From NCBI GenBank assembly GCA_963556255.1, contig OY744615.1:14852112-14916111 (forward strand): 64,000 bases of DNA. Direction: 5' to 3'. The translations under genes and the position numbers were made by a program. Numbering within the stretch: the first letter of the stretch is position 1; every line of letters begins with the position of its first letter. Below are positions 33,182-41,662 of the stretch, piece after piece. The notes below the pieces were generated by a model, which had not been told where the DNA came from, did not search any database, and was given only the letters and a program-made list of their open reading frames with translations. This DNA is from Allolobophora icterica. Its lineage: Eukaryota > Annelida > Clitellata > Crassiclitellata > Lumbricidae.

Positions 33182-33868
33182 ATGGAAATAACAAATTTCG
33201 ATCTCGAAGCCGACGATGGGAAAAAACACCACCATTGGTTGTTGCCATCAAGCATACGATGCATAATCTGTGGGCCTAGCGGATGTGGAAAAACAAACCT
33301 ACTACTCAACCTCCTTCTGAAGAAGGGGTACCTACGTTTTGACCGGCTCTATCTATACTCAAAGTCTCTGGGACAGGAAAAATATCAGTTTCTTCGGGAC
33401 TGGATAACAGAACTCGAAAAAGTTGCCGGGAAGGAAGTGGCTTCCTTTCACTCTTGCTCAGATGAAATAGTTCCAGTTGAATCATTAAATAAGAATGCCA
33501 GAAGCCTTCTAGTTTTCGATGACGTCATGCTTGAAAAACAGTCGCCCATCGAAAGGTATTTCACTATGGGTCGACACGGTGGCGCGGACTGCTTCTACTT
33601 AACACAGAATTATTTTCGAATTCCGAAGCAAGCGATCCGTGACAATGCTAATCTTATCGTCCTCTTCAACCAAGACAGCAAAAATTTGCGAGCCATTCAC
33701 GATACGTTCGTAGGCGGCGACATGTCTTTCGATGAATTCCGTACGTTCTTCAGCGAGTGCGCTGCCCAACCATATGGATTCGCAGTCATAGATTTGACGT
33801 CCAAAGTGTACGATGGAAAATATCGCTGCGGGTTCGATCGCTTCTATAAGCCCAAGGCAAGTATTTAA
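33182..33868 (+). CDS. FtsK/A32-type genome-packaging ATPase
   Basis: 228 residues from ATG 33182; the open frame extends upstream to 33035 without an ATG at its head and overlaps the divergent gene, so 33182 is preferred. Walker A is GPSGCGKT (31-38). Walker B is SLLVFDDVM (about 112-120). A conserved GRHGGADCFYLTQNYFRIPK segment follows, ending in a sensor-type Gln-Asn. It would pump element DNA into capsids, as in adenovirus-like and Polinton-like viruses. It is the first gene of the plus-strand structural cluster and looks intact. Confidence 0.93.
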   Translation: MEITNFDLEADDGKKHHHWLLPSSIRCIICGPSGCGKTNLLLNLLLKKGYLRFDRLYLYSKSLGQEKYQFLRDWITELEKVAGKEVASFHSCSDEIVPVESLNKNARSLLVFDDVMLEKQSPIERYFTMGRHGGADCFYLTQNYFRIPKQAIRDNANLIVLFNQDSKNLRAIHDTFVGGDMSFDEFRTFFSECAAQPYGFAVIDLTSKVYDGKYRCGFDRFYKPKASI

Positions 33869-33908
33869 AGACATGATATAGGCAACATATAGTCGACATA
33901 TAAACGCG

Positions 33909-35012
33909 ATGTGGACAAAAGTTTCGTCTAAACAGGAGCGAGACGCGTTAACTCAGGATTATTTAGCTCGCAGAAATCGATTGAGACAGCGTTTCGTGGA
34001 TGAGAAGCTCGGTGAAGCCAACCTTCAGTACGATGCGGCAAAGCTTTTTAAACCAATAGCCACAGCCACGGCTGAATCCCAGGTGGCTACGTCTAAGGAG
34101 CTGCAGAAAGTTACCAGCGCTTTACAGGATTTGCCGGCGCAGATTTCAGAGTCTGCTAATTTTAACCCGATAGCGGCGTTGTTCGGTGATTCCGTTGGAG
34201 CAACTGCTCCTCCAGCCCTTCCGGCGATTGCGGCACACCCCGCTCAGGAAGCATTGCTCGTCCACCCAAACAGACATCTCAACGTCGATGCAATCAGGCG
34301 GCACGGTTTTACCCCTCCGAGCGAGCTCGACCTGAACGACACGGCAGCTGTGAAACAGATAATCGAAGGCGTAAATTATTATAATCGCCACACCCTGGGC
34401 AAAGCGAAAAGGAAGGCCAATAAGAACGGAGACGAAGAAAAGGTACATGCGCTGGCCGTAGATATCGGCGTCCTACAGGACTACAGAGATCGAATTCGTT
34501 TGCTATTGAAAGGCCACGCCCTCACTAAAAAAGGAAAGGGTTTCAGTGTTCCAGCCGTTCCTCTGAAATTACAAGGTAACGCCTTGGGTGAGCTCTCCGT
34601 CGACCCCGTCGCGCTGTCTGCTGGTAGACTAAGAGTGTTTAAAGGTGGGAACCTCGTGCTCGAAGCTCCTGCCGATGAGTCATTGTTCAGCCTGTTAACG
34701 AAACGCTTCGTTAAGACTAAGCAATATTCGCCTCAGGCAATTGAAACTTTCAAAAAGCTCGTACAGATGTCTGGTCTGCCTATTCATGGCCGGAAAAGTA
34801 AAAAGTTCCAGCTGATTCGAGGCGGCGCGGTGCAATTTTACAACGACCCAAACGCCCTGGTAGAGAGGTTGCAGCTTTTGGTGGCCTCTAGGGCCGCGGG
34901 AAACACTGGTCTCGGCAACGAAATCTCCGCCATTCTCGACGAGTTGCTGCGTTCCGGTGCGATCTCCAAAGAGCTGGCACTCGAATTGAATAGAAACATG
35001 CTCATAAAATAG
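33909..35012 (+). CDS. Polinton protein of unknown function, 367 aa
   Basis: ATG 33909 follows TATAAACGCG. The N-terminal 60 residues are charged and helical (SSKQERDALTQDYLARRN). The middle is Ala/Pro-rich, then a helical segment (AVKQIIEGVNYYNRHTLGKAKRKANK) and a basic GKGF-containing segment follow. The C-terminal half has a LLTKRFVKTKQYSPQAIE region and a GGAVQFYNDPNALVERLQLL region. I recall similar proteins beside capsid genes in other invertebrate Polintons, but know no function. Position between ATPase and penton suggests a virion or assembly role. It looks intact. Confidence 0.75.
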   Translation: MWTKVSSKQERDALTQDYLARRNRLRQRFVDEKLGEANLQYDAAKLFKPIATATAESQVATSKELQKVTSALQDLPAQISESANFNPIAALFGDSVGATAPPALPAIAAHPAQEALLVHPNRHLNVDAIRRHGFTPPSELDLNDTAAVKQIIEGVNYYNRHTLGKAKRKANKNGDEEKVHALAVDIGVLQDYRDRIRLLLKGHALTKKGKGFSVPAVPLKLQGNALGELSVDPVALSAGRLRVFKGGNLVLEAPADESLFSLLTKRFVKTKQYSPQAIETFKKLVQMSGLPIHGRKSKKFQLIRGGAVQFYNDPNALVERLQLLVASRAAGNTGLGNEISAILDELLRSGAISKELALELNRNMLIK

Positions 35013-35030
35013 AAATAGAAAACAAAATTC

Positions 35031-35834
35031 ATGGCTCAGATGGAACACTCAGAGAAACTACTCGAAGAAATTCGAGACCTTTTGCAGCCTAAGGAAAATT
35101 TTAGTATAGTTGTTTCCTCAGATACTACAGGGTGGACCACGGCTTTCTCACCGCCGCTGTACCTGGATCCAAAAAGACGCTTTGAGCTTGCTTTGGTCAA
35201 TCTTGAAACCTATAATTCGATTCCGAACATTGACAGTTCAAATAACAAGTTCGTCTACAGCCCCACCAATGGACAGACCTGGAAGACGATCATTTTACCC
35301 GACGGAAGCTACGAGATCGCACAGATTAATTATGAAATCAGCCGGCAGTTAGAAATGCAAAATCCGCCGCCGCCAGGTGTTGCTCAACTCAGCTTTGATT
35401 CTCCTATTACTGTAGGAGCTAACGCATCTACCCTTCGCGCCTTCGTAAAGATAACGAAGGCCCGTTTTAAGGTAGATATGGCCGCATCTACCATCAGGCA
35501 AACGCTCGGTTTTAACCCTCAGACGCTTGGTCTTGGTTATAAAGAGGGAGAAAATCCAGTCGATATTCTCCGGGTGGACACAATCCTGGTAAATTGTGAC
35601 ATTATCTCTGGATCGTATCGAAATGGTAGCCAGCTACCAGTAATCTACAGTTTTTTCCCGGATGTGTCGCCCGGCTACAAGGTAATCGAGTCTCCGAAAA
35701 ATCTGGTGTACCTACCAGTTGCACCGGCTGGCAACGTACAGGGCATTCGTGTGTGGCTGACCGACCAGAATGGTGAACAATTAAACCTCCGCGGTGAGAC
35801 AGTAACTATAAGGTTTCACATCCGCAGTGCGTAG
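35031..35834 (+). CDS. Polinton minor capsid (penton-like) protein
   Basis: 267 residues from ATG 35031, 18 bp after the previous stop. The segment LALVNLETYNSIPNI and the LPDGSYEIAQINYEI segment are characteristic of the Polinton minor capsid protein. That protein has a single jelly-roll fold and fills capsid vertices. The C-terminal VTIRFHIRSA is a likely final beta strand. Length fits the family. It stands directly upstream of the pVI-like gene and the major capsid gene. Intact. Confidence 0.85.
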   Translation: MAQMEHSEKLLEEIRDLLQPKENFSIVVSSDTTGWTTAFSPPLYLDPKRRFELALVNLETYNSIPNIDSSNNKFVYSPTNGQTWKTIILPDGSYEIAQINYEISRQLEMQNPPPPGVAQLSFDSPITVGANASTLRAFVKITKARFKVDMAASTIRQTLGFNPQTLGLGYKEGENPVDILRVDTILVNCDIISGSYRNGSQLPVIYSFFPDVSPGYKVIESPKNLVYLPVAPAGNVQGIRVWLTDQNGEQLNLRGETVTIRFHIRSA

Positions 35835-35856
35835 ATTTTCACACTTAAATATTCTC

Positions 35857-36315
35857 ATGTTTGTTCTTGGAATTAAAAGGCGGCGTCGTGTCGTGGGTGG
35901 TGGACTTTTCGACTGGATACCCAAAATCGCGGGCTTCCTTGGCCGTGCAGGCTCCTTCATTTCGGCGAATAGAGGCACAATCACAAACGTTGCCAAGGCG
36001 GTTGGTAATGTCGCGAAAGCCGGCGCCACAACAGCATCTGCCGTCAGGCAAATTGTTGATGCCGTGAAAGCGAGACGCGCTGCGGCCGTAAATGAAGCTC
36101 ATTTACGAAATGAAAATTCATCTGCCGCGCCTGTTGTTCCCGCACCTTTGGAGAAGGCGCTCAGCGACAAGAGCATTGAATACTTAAAACAACTGGCTGT
36201 GAGTCCGCCACCCGTTGTTCCGACAATGGCCGACATAAACAGCCGCATTGCTGGATCCGGTTTCAAAACTATAAAGCCGAGTCGTTGTGGTAGGGGTCTG
36301 TTTCTTGCAAAATGA
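35857..36315 (+). CDS. Basic pVI-like virion protein
   Basis: 152 residues from ATG 35857; the frame runs upstream to 35827 without ATG. The N-terminus is basic then glycine-rich (IKRRRRVVGGGLFDWIPKIAGFL), followed by an amphipathic Ala/Val-rich helix. VVGGGLF resembles an adenovirus-protease cleavage site, so processing could release an amphipathic peptide, as with adenovirus protein VI. The C-terminus ends GFKTIKPSRCGRGLFLAK, with another glycine-containing basic motif. Role inferred: capsid cement or membrane-active protein matured by the element's protease. Identity to a named family is uncertain. Confidence 0.65.
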   Translation: MFVLGIKRRRRVVGGGLFDWIPKIAGFLGRAGSFISANRGTITNVAKAVGNVAKAGATTASAVRQIVDAVKARRAAAVNEAHLRNENSSAAPVVPAPLEKALSDKSIEYLKQLAVSPPPVVPTMADINSRIAGSGFKTIKPSRCGRGLFLAK

Positions 36316-36427
36316 AAAAAATTTCCGACTAATTCACAAAACGGAAAAAAAATGTTTAACCCACCACATATGAAATTAATTTGCAACATGATTAATAATT
36401 GAAGCTTGAACTTTTTTAGCTATAATA

Positions 36428-37723
36428 ATGGCGGCATTTGACGTGCCGAGTGAAATGTTGGACATCGCTTCGGCGGTACCCGATGATAATAGCATCGAAT
36501 CGTTTGAATACCGCGAGTATGAATCACAAAACCCTGCGGCTATTAACAACGGCCAGGCCATACAGATAGACATCCAGAACCAAGACATTTTCACACAGCC
36601 TTCCAAGAGCTACCTTCTTGTGGAGGGCAGGCTTACAACAACAGGCGCCGCTTACATCGCAGACTCGTTAGTGTCATTCATCAACAACGCCATCCCGTAC
36701 ATGTTTTCTCAAATTCGATACCTGGCTAACAATACCGAGATAGAGAATGTCATGTCACCTGGGCAAGCCACGACGATGAAAGGCATGCTGGTATACGGCG
36801 ATGATTTTTCCAAAGGCGAAGGTTTAAACATGTGTTGGCAGAAGGACACGAGTGCGGCGGCGGCGGCTGCGAATATCGGCTTCGAGGCCCGTCGACTGAT
36901 GATCATTGGAAAACCCGTCCCTATTGGAACGTTTTCATTCGTCGTTCCCTTAAGACATCTATTCGGTTTTTGCGATGATTATCACAAGGTCGTATACGGG
37001 ATCAAACACTCCTTACTGCTGAGCCGGCAGGGGGATGCAGACGCGATCTTCAAGGAAGCCGCTGCGGCCAATGGCCAGATCGCGCTGACTAAACTCTCCT
37101 GGTTCATGCCGCACATAATACCCGCTTTGGAGTATAAAAGCATGCTTATGAAGCAGATTGAAGCCAAGGTTAAGGTACCTGTAGCATTCCGCGCCATGCA
37201 ATGCGACAACATTGCGGTGCCACGAGCGACGACTTTTTCCTGGCGTTTGAGCGTTAAGTCGGGCACGGAAAAGCCACGCTGGATTCTTGTTGCTTTTCAA
37301 ACTGGAAAGAATGCACATCAAGGCCAGAATCCGGCACTGTTTGACCATGTGCAGGTTCGCAACATTTTCGCTATGCTCAACAGCGATCGCTACCCGGTTG
37401 TTGACATGAATCTCGACTTCACCAAGAGGACAACCTCTCGCGCATACAAGGCCCTACGTGACTTCAAGGAAGAATATTGCGGTATAGACGCGCGTGAATC
37501 GTCATGCCAACCGACACCAATCGAATTTGTAGATTTGTTTCCGATCTTCGTCCTGGACGTGCGCAGGCAATCCGAACGACTTAAAACCTCTGTACAGGAC
37601 ATACAAATCAAGGTGGACTTTAACGAAGGGGTACCAAATAATACGACGGCATATGCCGTCCTGATCAGCGACCGACTCCTGAATTTTGAATCGGATGGCA
37701 GCAAATTCAACGTCGTCTACTAG
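36428..37723 (+). CDS. Polinton major capsid protein (double jelly-roll)
   Basis: 431 residues from ATG 36428, the usual length for the Polinton hexon-type major capsid protein. Recognisable segments include the N-terminal SFEYREYESQNPAAIN, the ILTSPFV-like FSFVVPLRHLFGFCDDY, and the central MPHIIPALEYKS region. It would form trimers that build an icosahedral shell. It follows the pVI-like gene by 112 bp and precedes the protease pair. No stop or frameshift is seen. Confidence 0.9.
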   Translation: MAAFDVPSEMLDIASAVPDDNSIESFEYREYESQNPAAINNGQAIQIDIQNQDIFTQPSKSYLLVEGRLTTTGAAYIADSLVSFINNAIPYMFSQIRYLANNTEIENVMSPGQATTMKGMLVYGDDFSKGEGLNMCWQKDTSAAAAAANIGFEARRLMIIGKPVPIGTFSFVVPLRHLFGFCDDYHKVVYGIKHSLLLSRQGDADAIFKEAAAANGQIALTKLSWFMPHIIPALEYKSMLMKQIEAKVKVPVAFRAMQCDNIAVPRATTFSWRLSVKSGTEKPRWILVAFQTGKNAHQGQNPALFDHVQVRNIFAMLNSDRYPVVDMNLDFTKRTTSRAYKALRDFKEEYCGIDARESSCQPTPIEFVDLFPIFVLDVRRQSERLKTSVQDIQIKVDFNEGVPNNTTAYAVLISDRLLNFESDGSKFNVVY

Positions 37724-37781
37724 AAATCGGTTTTTTCACATTTAGATACAAGGCCCTCTTTTAGATATATTTTTTCCAAAA

Positions 37782-38276
37782 ATGAAAACTGAATACGTTG
37801 CGTTCGGCCTTTCACTGACCGAAGGGCAAAAGCAAACATTAGCTAGAGCTGCGCGCGATGGCACTGGTGCCACGATTCGACTCACTCATGGCCAGCTTCG
37901 CGGAGACGATAAGCTCGCGCTTACGAAGGTTCAAGCCGCCCGAATCGTGAGGAAGATTTCGGAAGGCGTTGGCATGGAGCTGAGATTCACCAAAACGCAA
38001 CTGAAAAAGATGACAAAATCGGGCGGATTTCTTCCACTACTGGCTCTCCTCCCAGCAATTTTGGGCGGGTTATCCGCCGTGGGTGGCATTGCCACTGGGG
38101 TGACAGAGGCCGTGCACAACAAACAGGCCAACGACGCCGCACAGGCGGAGGCGGAGCGTCACAATCGCGCACTCGAGGCGCGGGGGTCCGGTTTATATCT
38201 CGGGCGCCAGACTTATGGTGGTTGCTGTTCGATGTGCAAAGGATCCGGTCTCTACTACATCGGGCAAAAAAACTAA
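37782..38276 (+). CDS. Polinton small virion-type protein with hydrophobic segment
   Basis: 164 residues from ATG 37782. The N-terminal 65 residues (LSLTEGQKQTLARAARDG) resemble a conserved domain often seen in Polinton and related elements. A basic KKMTKSGG motif then precedes a hydrophobic LLALLPAILGGLSAVGGIA segment. The C-terminus is Gly/Tyr-rich (GSGLYLGRQ, GSGLYYIGQ). The KSGGF site could be cut by the protease. The last codons sit on the slippery sequence A AAA AAC just before the UAA stop, so a share of ribosomes may continue into the protease frame. Function unknown; a minor virion component is likely. Confidence 0.75.
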   Translation: MKTEYVAFGLSLTEGQKQTLARAARDGTGATIRLTHGQLRGDDKLALTKVQAARIVRKISEGVGMELRFTKTQLKKMTKSGGFLPLLALLPAILGGLSAVGGIATGVTEAVHNKQANDAAQAEAERHNRALEARGSGLYLGRQTYGGCCSMCKGSGLYYIGQKN

Positions 38277-38647
38277 AACCGCTGAGCAACTTTGACATAG
38301 AGAAAGTTGCCAGAGCGCTGCCGCATTTCCGCGGTGTTTTCATGCGAGATGGTCTGCCCGCCGTGGCTCGTGAGAAGGAGTGTGGAGTTGTTAATTTAGA
38401 TTCCGGTTCCGGCGACGGTACTCACTGGGTCGCTTATTGGATAGATGGACCCACGGCCGTCTATTTTGACAGTTATGGGCTGGATCCACCTCTCGAAATT
38501 TCTCGATATTTAAACCGTTCCATAAGAACACAAACATTTCAGCTGCAGGGGCCCGATGATGTGGTCTGTGGTCATCTGTGCCTGACCGTGCTAATAGAGC
38601 TCGCTGCCGGAAAGAATTTTGAAGACATCGTGCTTGACCTATGTTAG
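38222..38647 (+). CDS. Adenovirus-type cysteine protease
   Basis: The frame is open from before 38222, but it has no ATG ahead of the conserved FRGVFMRDGLP segment. The only early ATG lies inside that segment (38344). Catalytic residues are visible: His in GTHWVAYW, the acidic residue in YFDSYG, and the nucleophile in VVCGHLCL, in adenain order. The frame is -1 relative to the upstream gene and overlaps it by 55 bp. Expression as a frameshift fusion with the upstream protein is the simplest reading. The enzyme would mature capsid and core proteins. Confidence 0.9.
   Translation: MLFDVQRIRSLLHRAKKLKPLSNFDIEKVARALPHFRGVFMRDGLPAVAREKECGVVNLDSGSGDGTHWVAYWIDGPTAVYFDSYGLDPPLEISRYLNRSIRTQTFQLQGPDDVVCGHLCLTVLIELAAGKNFEDIVLDLC
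38267..38313 (+). promoter_or_regulatory. Putative -1 ribosomal frameshift signal
   Basis: The heptamer A AAA AAC (38267-38273) is in the correct phase and directly abuts the UAA stop. An 8-nt spacer (38274-38281) follows. Then comes a stem of CTG-A-GCAACTTT (38282-38293) pairing with AAAGTTGCCAG (38303-38313), 11 pairs with one bulged A and a 9-nt loop. A -1 slip enters the protease frame exactly. All three parts agree with known -1 frameshift signals. Confidence 0.7.
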
Positions 38648-38675
38648 ACTTCCGTCACCCTTTTTTGTATAAAAA

Positions 38676-39614
38676 ATGCCGGTTGATAAATTTGGAAGAG
38701 ACGGTGGAGGTGGGGTGGGAGGTGGGCAGATAAGCGCCGCTGGGCTCATCCACAAGGCTGGTGATACCATGCTGGGAATTCTTTCGGCTGGAGGTTTTCG
38801 ACTGACAAACGTGGGAACTCCTACGACGGACACGGACGCCGCGACAAAGGCTTATGCGGACATCGTAGATCAGGACAACCTACAAATCACCGGTGGAACG
38901 ATGTCTGGTGTTCTAAAAATGGGCGGTCATAAATTGACTGGTTTGCCCACGGACACTCCGGGATCTGACAGTGAAGACGAGGGATGGGACGAATTGGTGG
39001 GGGAGTCCGACGCTGCGAGTTGGAAACAAATAACAGAGTACGCGAAAGAGCGGGCGCAACAAGCTGAGTTGTATGCAGACGGCTTAAGCTCCGAGGTTAC
39101 TGGTCTCGTTAAACGCTACGCAGACGAAAAGGACACTGTGCTGGACACTGCCGTCAGGCTGTACGCGGACCAGAAGGCGGCCGCGGCCGAGAACCATGCA
39201 GACCAGAAGCTTATCGATGCTAAACAGTACACGGACGAGAAGAACGAGGTGCTGAGAGATTCCGTTAGGCAGTATGCGGACGAAAAGGATGTTATTGTTA
39301 AAACTTACGTCAACGAGCAAGATGTTATCGTCAAGAACGTGTGTGTGCTAAAATCTGGCAGCGTTATGACTGGAAGTTTAGTCATGGGTGGCCACCGAGT
39401 AACTGGACTTCCAACAGAGATTCCAGGATCTGATAGCGACGCAGCGAGTTGGAAACAAGTGTCAACAGCGGTCGCCGGCGCTCTATTGAGCCTCGATAGA
39501 GTTCCCACGGAGTCGTTGCACGTGGTTAACAAACAATATGTTGATGTTCAACATATTGCTGCTAGACAGTACGCGGTCGATCAGGACACCGCGATTAATT
39601 CGGCCGTGAGGTAG
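38676..39614 (+). pseudogene. Fibre-like protein, N-terminal part (stops at TAG)
   Basis: 312 residues from ATG 38676, preceded by TGTATAAAAA. A Gly-rich start (GRDGGGGVGGGQ) is followed by repeats of the form GDTMLGILSAGGFRLTNVGTP and TMSGVLKMGGHKLTGLPT, plus DAATKAYAD and NKQYVD words. These are the shaft motifs of phage-type tail fibres. A long helical segment of YADEKD/YADQKA repeats fills the middle. The frame stops at TAG 39612 and again at TAA 39624, yet continues in the same phase with the same repeat type to 40496. The stops are therefore probably point mutations in one long gene of about 606 codons. Confidence 0.8.
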
Positions 39615-39701
39615 TATACAGATTAAAAGACCGCCGCCGCAAGGGGGTACGCAGACCAGAAAGCCGAAGCTGCAAAAACTTACGCCGAAGAACAAGACGC
39701 T

Positions 39702-40496
39702 ATGGTCAGGAGCGCTTGCGTGCTTAAAGTTGGCGACGCAATGACTGGAAATTTAGCTATGGGCGGTAAGAGGGTGACTGGGCTTTACACGGGGGCCTCA
39801 ACAACTAATACCGACGCGGCGAGTATCGGGCAGGTGACAAGGATCGTAACCGGCAAAATGACAAAATTAAATAAAATACCGACGGAGCCTTTGAACGTGG
39901 CCAATAAACAATATGTCGACAATCAGGCTGTTGTGGTTAAAAGGTATACAGATAGTAAAGAGACCGCTGTAAGACAGTACGTGAACAGCATCAAATTTTT
40001 AAACCATACAGGTCACATTCCCCCGCTGACCAAAACCATTTCCGAAACGGGTTTTTATACCACATCCAGCGCATCTCTTTCCGATTACCCGGATCATATG
40101 GCATTCAACTCGGGTGTTGAAGGTGAGTGGAGGGCCACGCCCGCTGCGGCTGATATTATTGGGACTTGGTTACAGATTGAATGCCCGGTCCCAGTGCGGA
40201 TATGGAAAATCAGCCTGTCTGAGAGAATTGATAGTCGTAGTATCCCGCGTATTTCGTCCTGGAAGGTCGGTGGGTGTGTATCCAAAACGAGTGATGGAAT
40301 AGGAAAGTTCCTCGTATTTACAGACCTCCTCACCTCCCACACCGCTTTGACTTACATTGCGAAGGAGTTTGCCATCGACTCTGACACCGCATACAAATAC
40401 TACAGGCTGACGGTCCTTGGTACACAACCAAATCTAACAACTCTTGGCATATCTCACTTCCAGATTTACACATATTTTAAAGTTGGAGATACGTAA
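39702..40496 (+). pseudogene. Fibre-like protein, C-terminal part with lectin-like tip
   Basis: 264 residues from the first ATG after the stops; same phase as 38676-39614. It continues the shaft pattern (DAMTGNLAMGGKRVTGL, NVANKQYVDNQ). From about residue 105 it changes to a globular domain. Features such as FNSGVEGEWRATP, TWLQIECPVPVRIWKISLS and YKYYRLTVLG resemble a galactose-binding, discoidin (F5/8 C)-like fold. That suggests a glycan-binding tip that would attach the particle to cells. If translated from 39702 it could still make a short fibre, but the continuity with the upstream shaft argues for one broken gene. Confidence 0.75.
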
Positions 40497-40505
40497 GACT
40501 TAATA

Positions 40506-41051
40506 ATGGCCGACTCACACTACAAGATTCGTGGTTATCTCCGACAAAGAGGAGAAACCGATATGCACAAGTACAACCTAGATGATTTGGTTGGCCTTAC
40601 CAACTGGGGATATACTATCCCTAAGCCCACCGCAGATATGTTAGCCGCGGTTCCCCAAATCCACATCGATTTCGTATCGGACGATTACCACAGCCGCGAT
40701 ATTTACACAGCGACCAAAACTGTGACTCTAAGTTCGTGGCAAACGCTTCCATTGACCGCGGCGCGCTATCCCTGTATTACGTTGCAAGCTAATAATGAGA
40801 CGGTCTCTTTAGACCGTGGATTCTGGAGGCTTACAATGTTTGGTGTTAGTACCGGTGATGCGTCAGTTCGCGTTATAACAGTCGCGGGTAGCATTGATCG
40901 TACAATCGACGTTCTAAGTGGGCAATTTGATGCAGCTAGGGCAATATTCATTCCAGGACAAACGAGTTTTCGAATTGAAGAAAAAAAGAGAGGCGTTTTA
41001 AGTACTTCAACTATTGAGTTAAACGTAACGTTACTGATAGAGCAACTATAA
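40506..41051 (+). CDS. Orphan Polinton protein, 181 aa
   Basis: ATG 40506 is 9 bp after the fibre stop. The N-terminus is polar (HYKIRGYLRQRGETDMHKYN). The rest is rich in alternating hydrophobic residues with FWRLTMFGVSTGDASVRVITVAG and IELNVTLLIEQL, compatible with a beta-sandwich of C1q/TNF or fibre-head type. I do not recognise a family. Position next to the fibre suggests an alternative head or an attachment accessory. It looks intact, and its stop is 5 bp before the next ATG. Confidence 0.65.
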   Translation: MADSHYKIRGYLRQRGETDMHKYNLDDLVGLTNWGYTIPKPTADMLAAVPQIHIDFVSDDYHSRDIYTATKTVTLSSWQTLPLTAARYPCITLQANNETVSLDRGFWRLTMFGVSTGDASVRVITVAGSIDRTIDVLSGQFDAARAIFIPGQTSFRIEEKKRGVLSTSTIELNVTLLIEQL

Positions 41052-41056
41052 AAAGG

Positions 41057-41662
41057 ATGTCTTTGTACCCACCGCTTATGGAGTCCACAATTTCGTCAGA
41101 CACGACGTCGCAAACATTTCGCTTGCAGAAAATCGGCGAAATAGAAGCATTCCTGAGGTCTGAGGCGATAAGTCGGGGACAACTGTGTAAAAAGTATAAG
41201 AGGGTTGTAGATGTGGCTAATGGGGCGTCGGCCGGCCTTGCTCTGGTTAGTCTTGGAACTGGGGTGGGTGGGGCAGCTATGTTAGCCACTGGTATTGGTT
41301 TTATTCCTGGTATTGTTCTAGAGAGTTTAGCCATAGCGACGAGTTTTCTGGATATTATTGGAAATGTTGTAAGTAGAAGTTTTGTTGCTAAAGCTTCAAA
41401 ACACGACGAAATTTGTATTTTGGCGGAGAGTAAGCTAAACACTGTTCATGACCACATTTCTAAGGCGTTAGAGGACACGGCTATTAGCGATGAAGAATAT
41501 AAACTTATTCTGGGAGAGGAGGAGAAATATAGAACGATGAAACGTGATATACAAAGCAAGAATGGAAAAAAAGAGTTGCCGAGTCAAAGCAAAGACCAGA
41601 TGGTGGCAGAACTAATCAAGAAACTAACCAGCGCTGGGTCTTCTCCGCGAACCACGATATAA
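41057..41662 (+). CDS. Polinton protein with two hydrophobic segments, 201 aa
   Basis: ATG 41057 follows CTATAAAAAGG. After a helical lead (IGEIEAFLRSEAISRGQLCKKYKR) there are two Gly/Ala-rich hydrophobic segments (about 53-90: GLALVSLGTGVGGAAML, then GIVLESLAIATSFLDIIGNV). A conserved helical tail follows: KHDEICILAESKLNT and ISDEEYKLILGEEEKY. I recall this pattern in proteins of other invertebrate Polinton-type elements, but know no function. A membrane-inserting hairpin is likely. It is the last gene before the right end and looks intact. Confidence 0.7.
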   Translation: MSLYPPLMESTISSDTTSQTFRLQKIGEIEAFLRSEAISRGQLCKKYKRVVDVANGASAGLALVSLGTGVGGAAMLATGIGFIPGIVLESLAIATSFLDIIGNVVSRSFVAKASKHDEICILAESKLNTVHDHISKALEDTAISDEEYKLILGEEEKYRTMKRDIQSKNGKKELPSQSKDQMVAELIKKLTSAGSSPRTTI

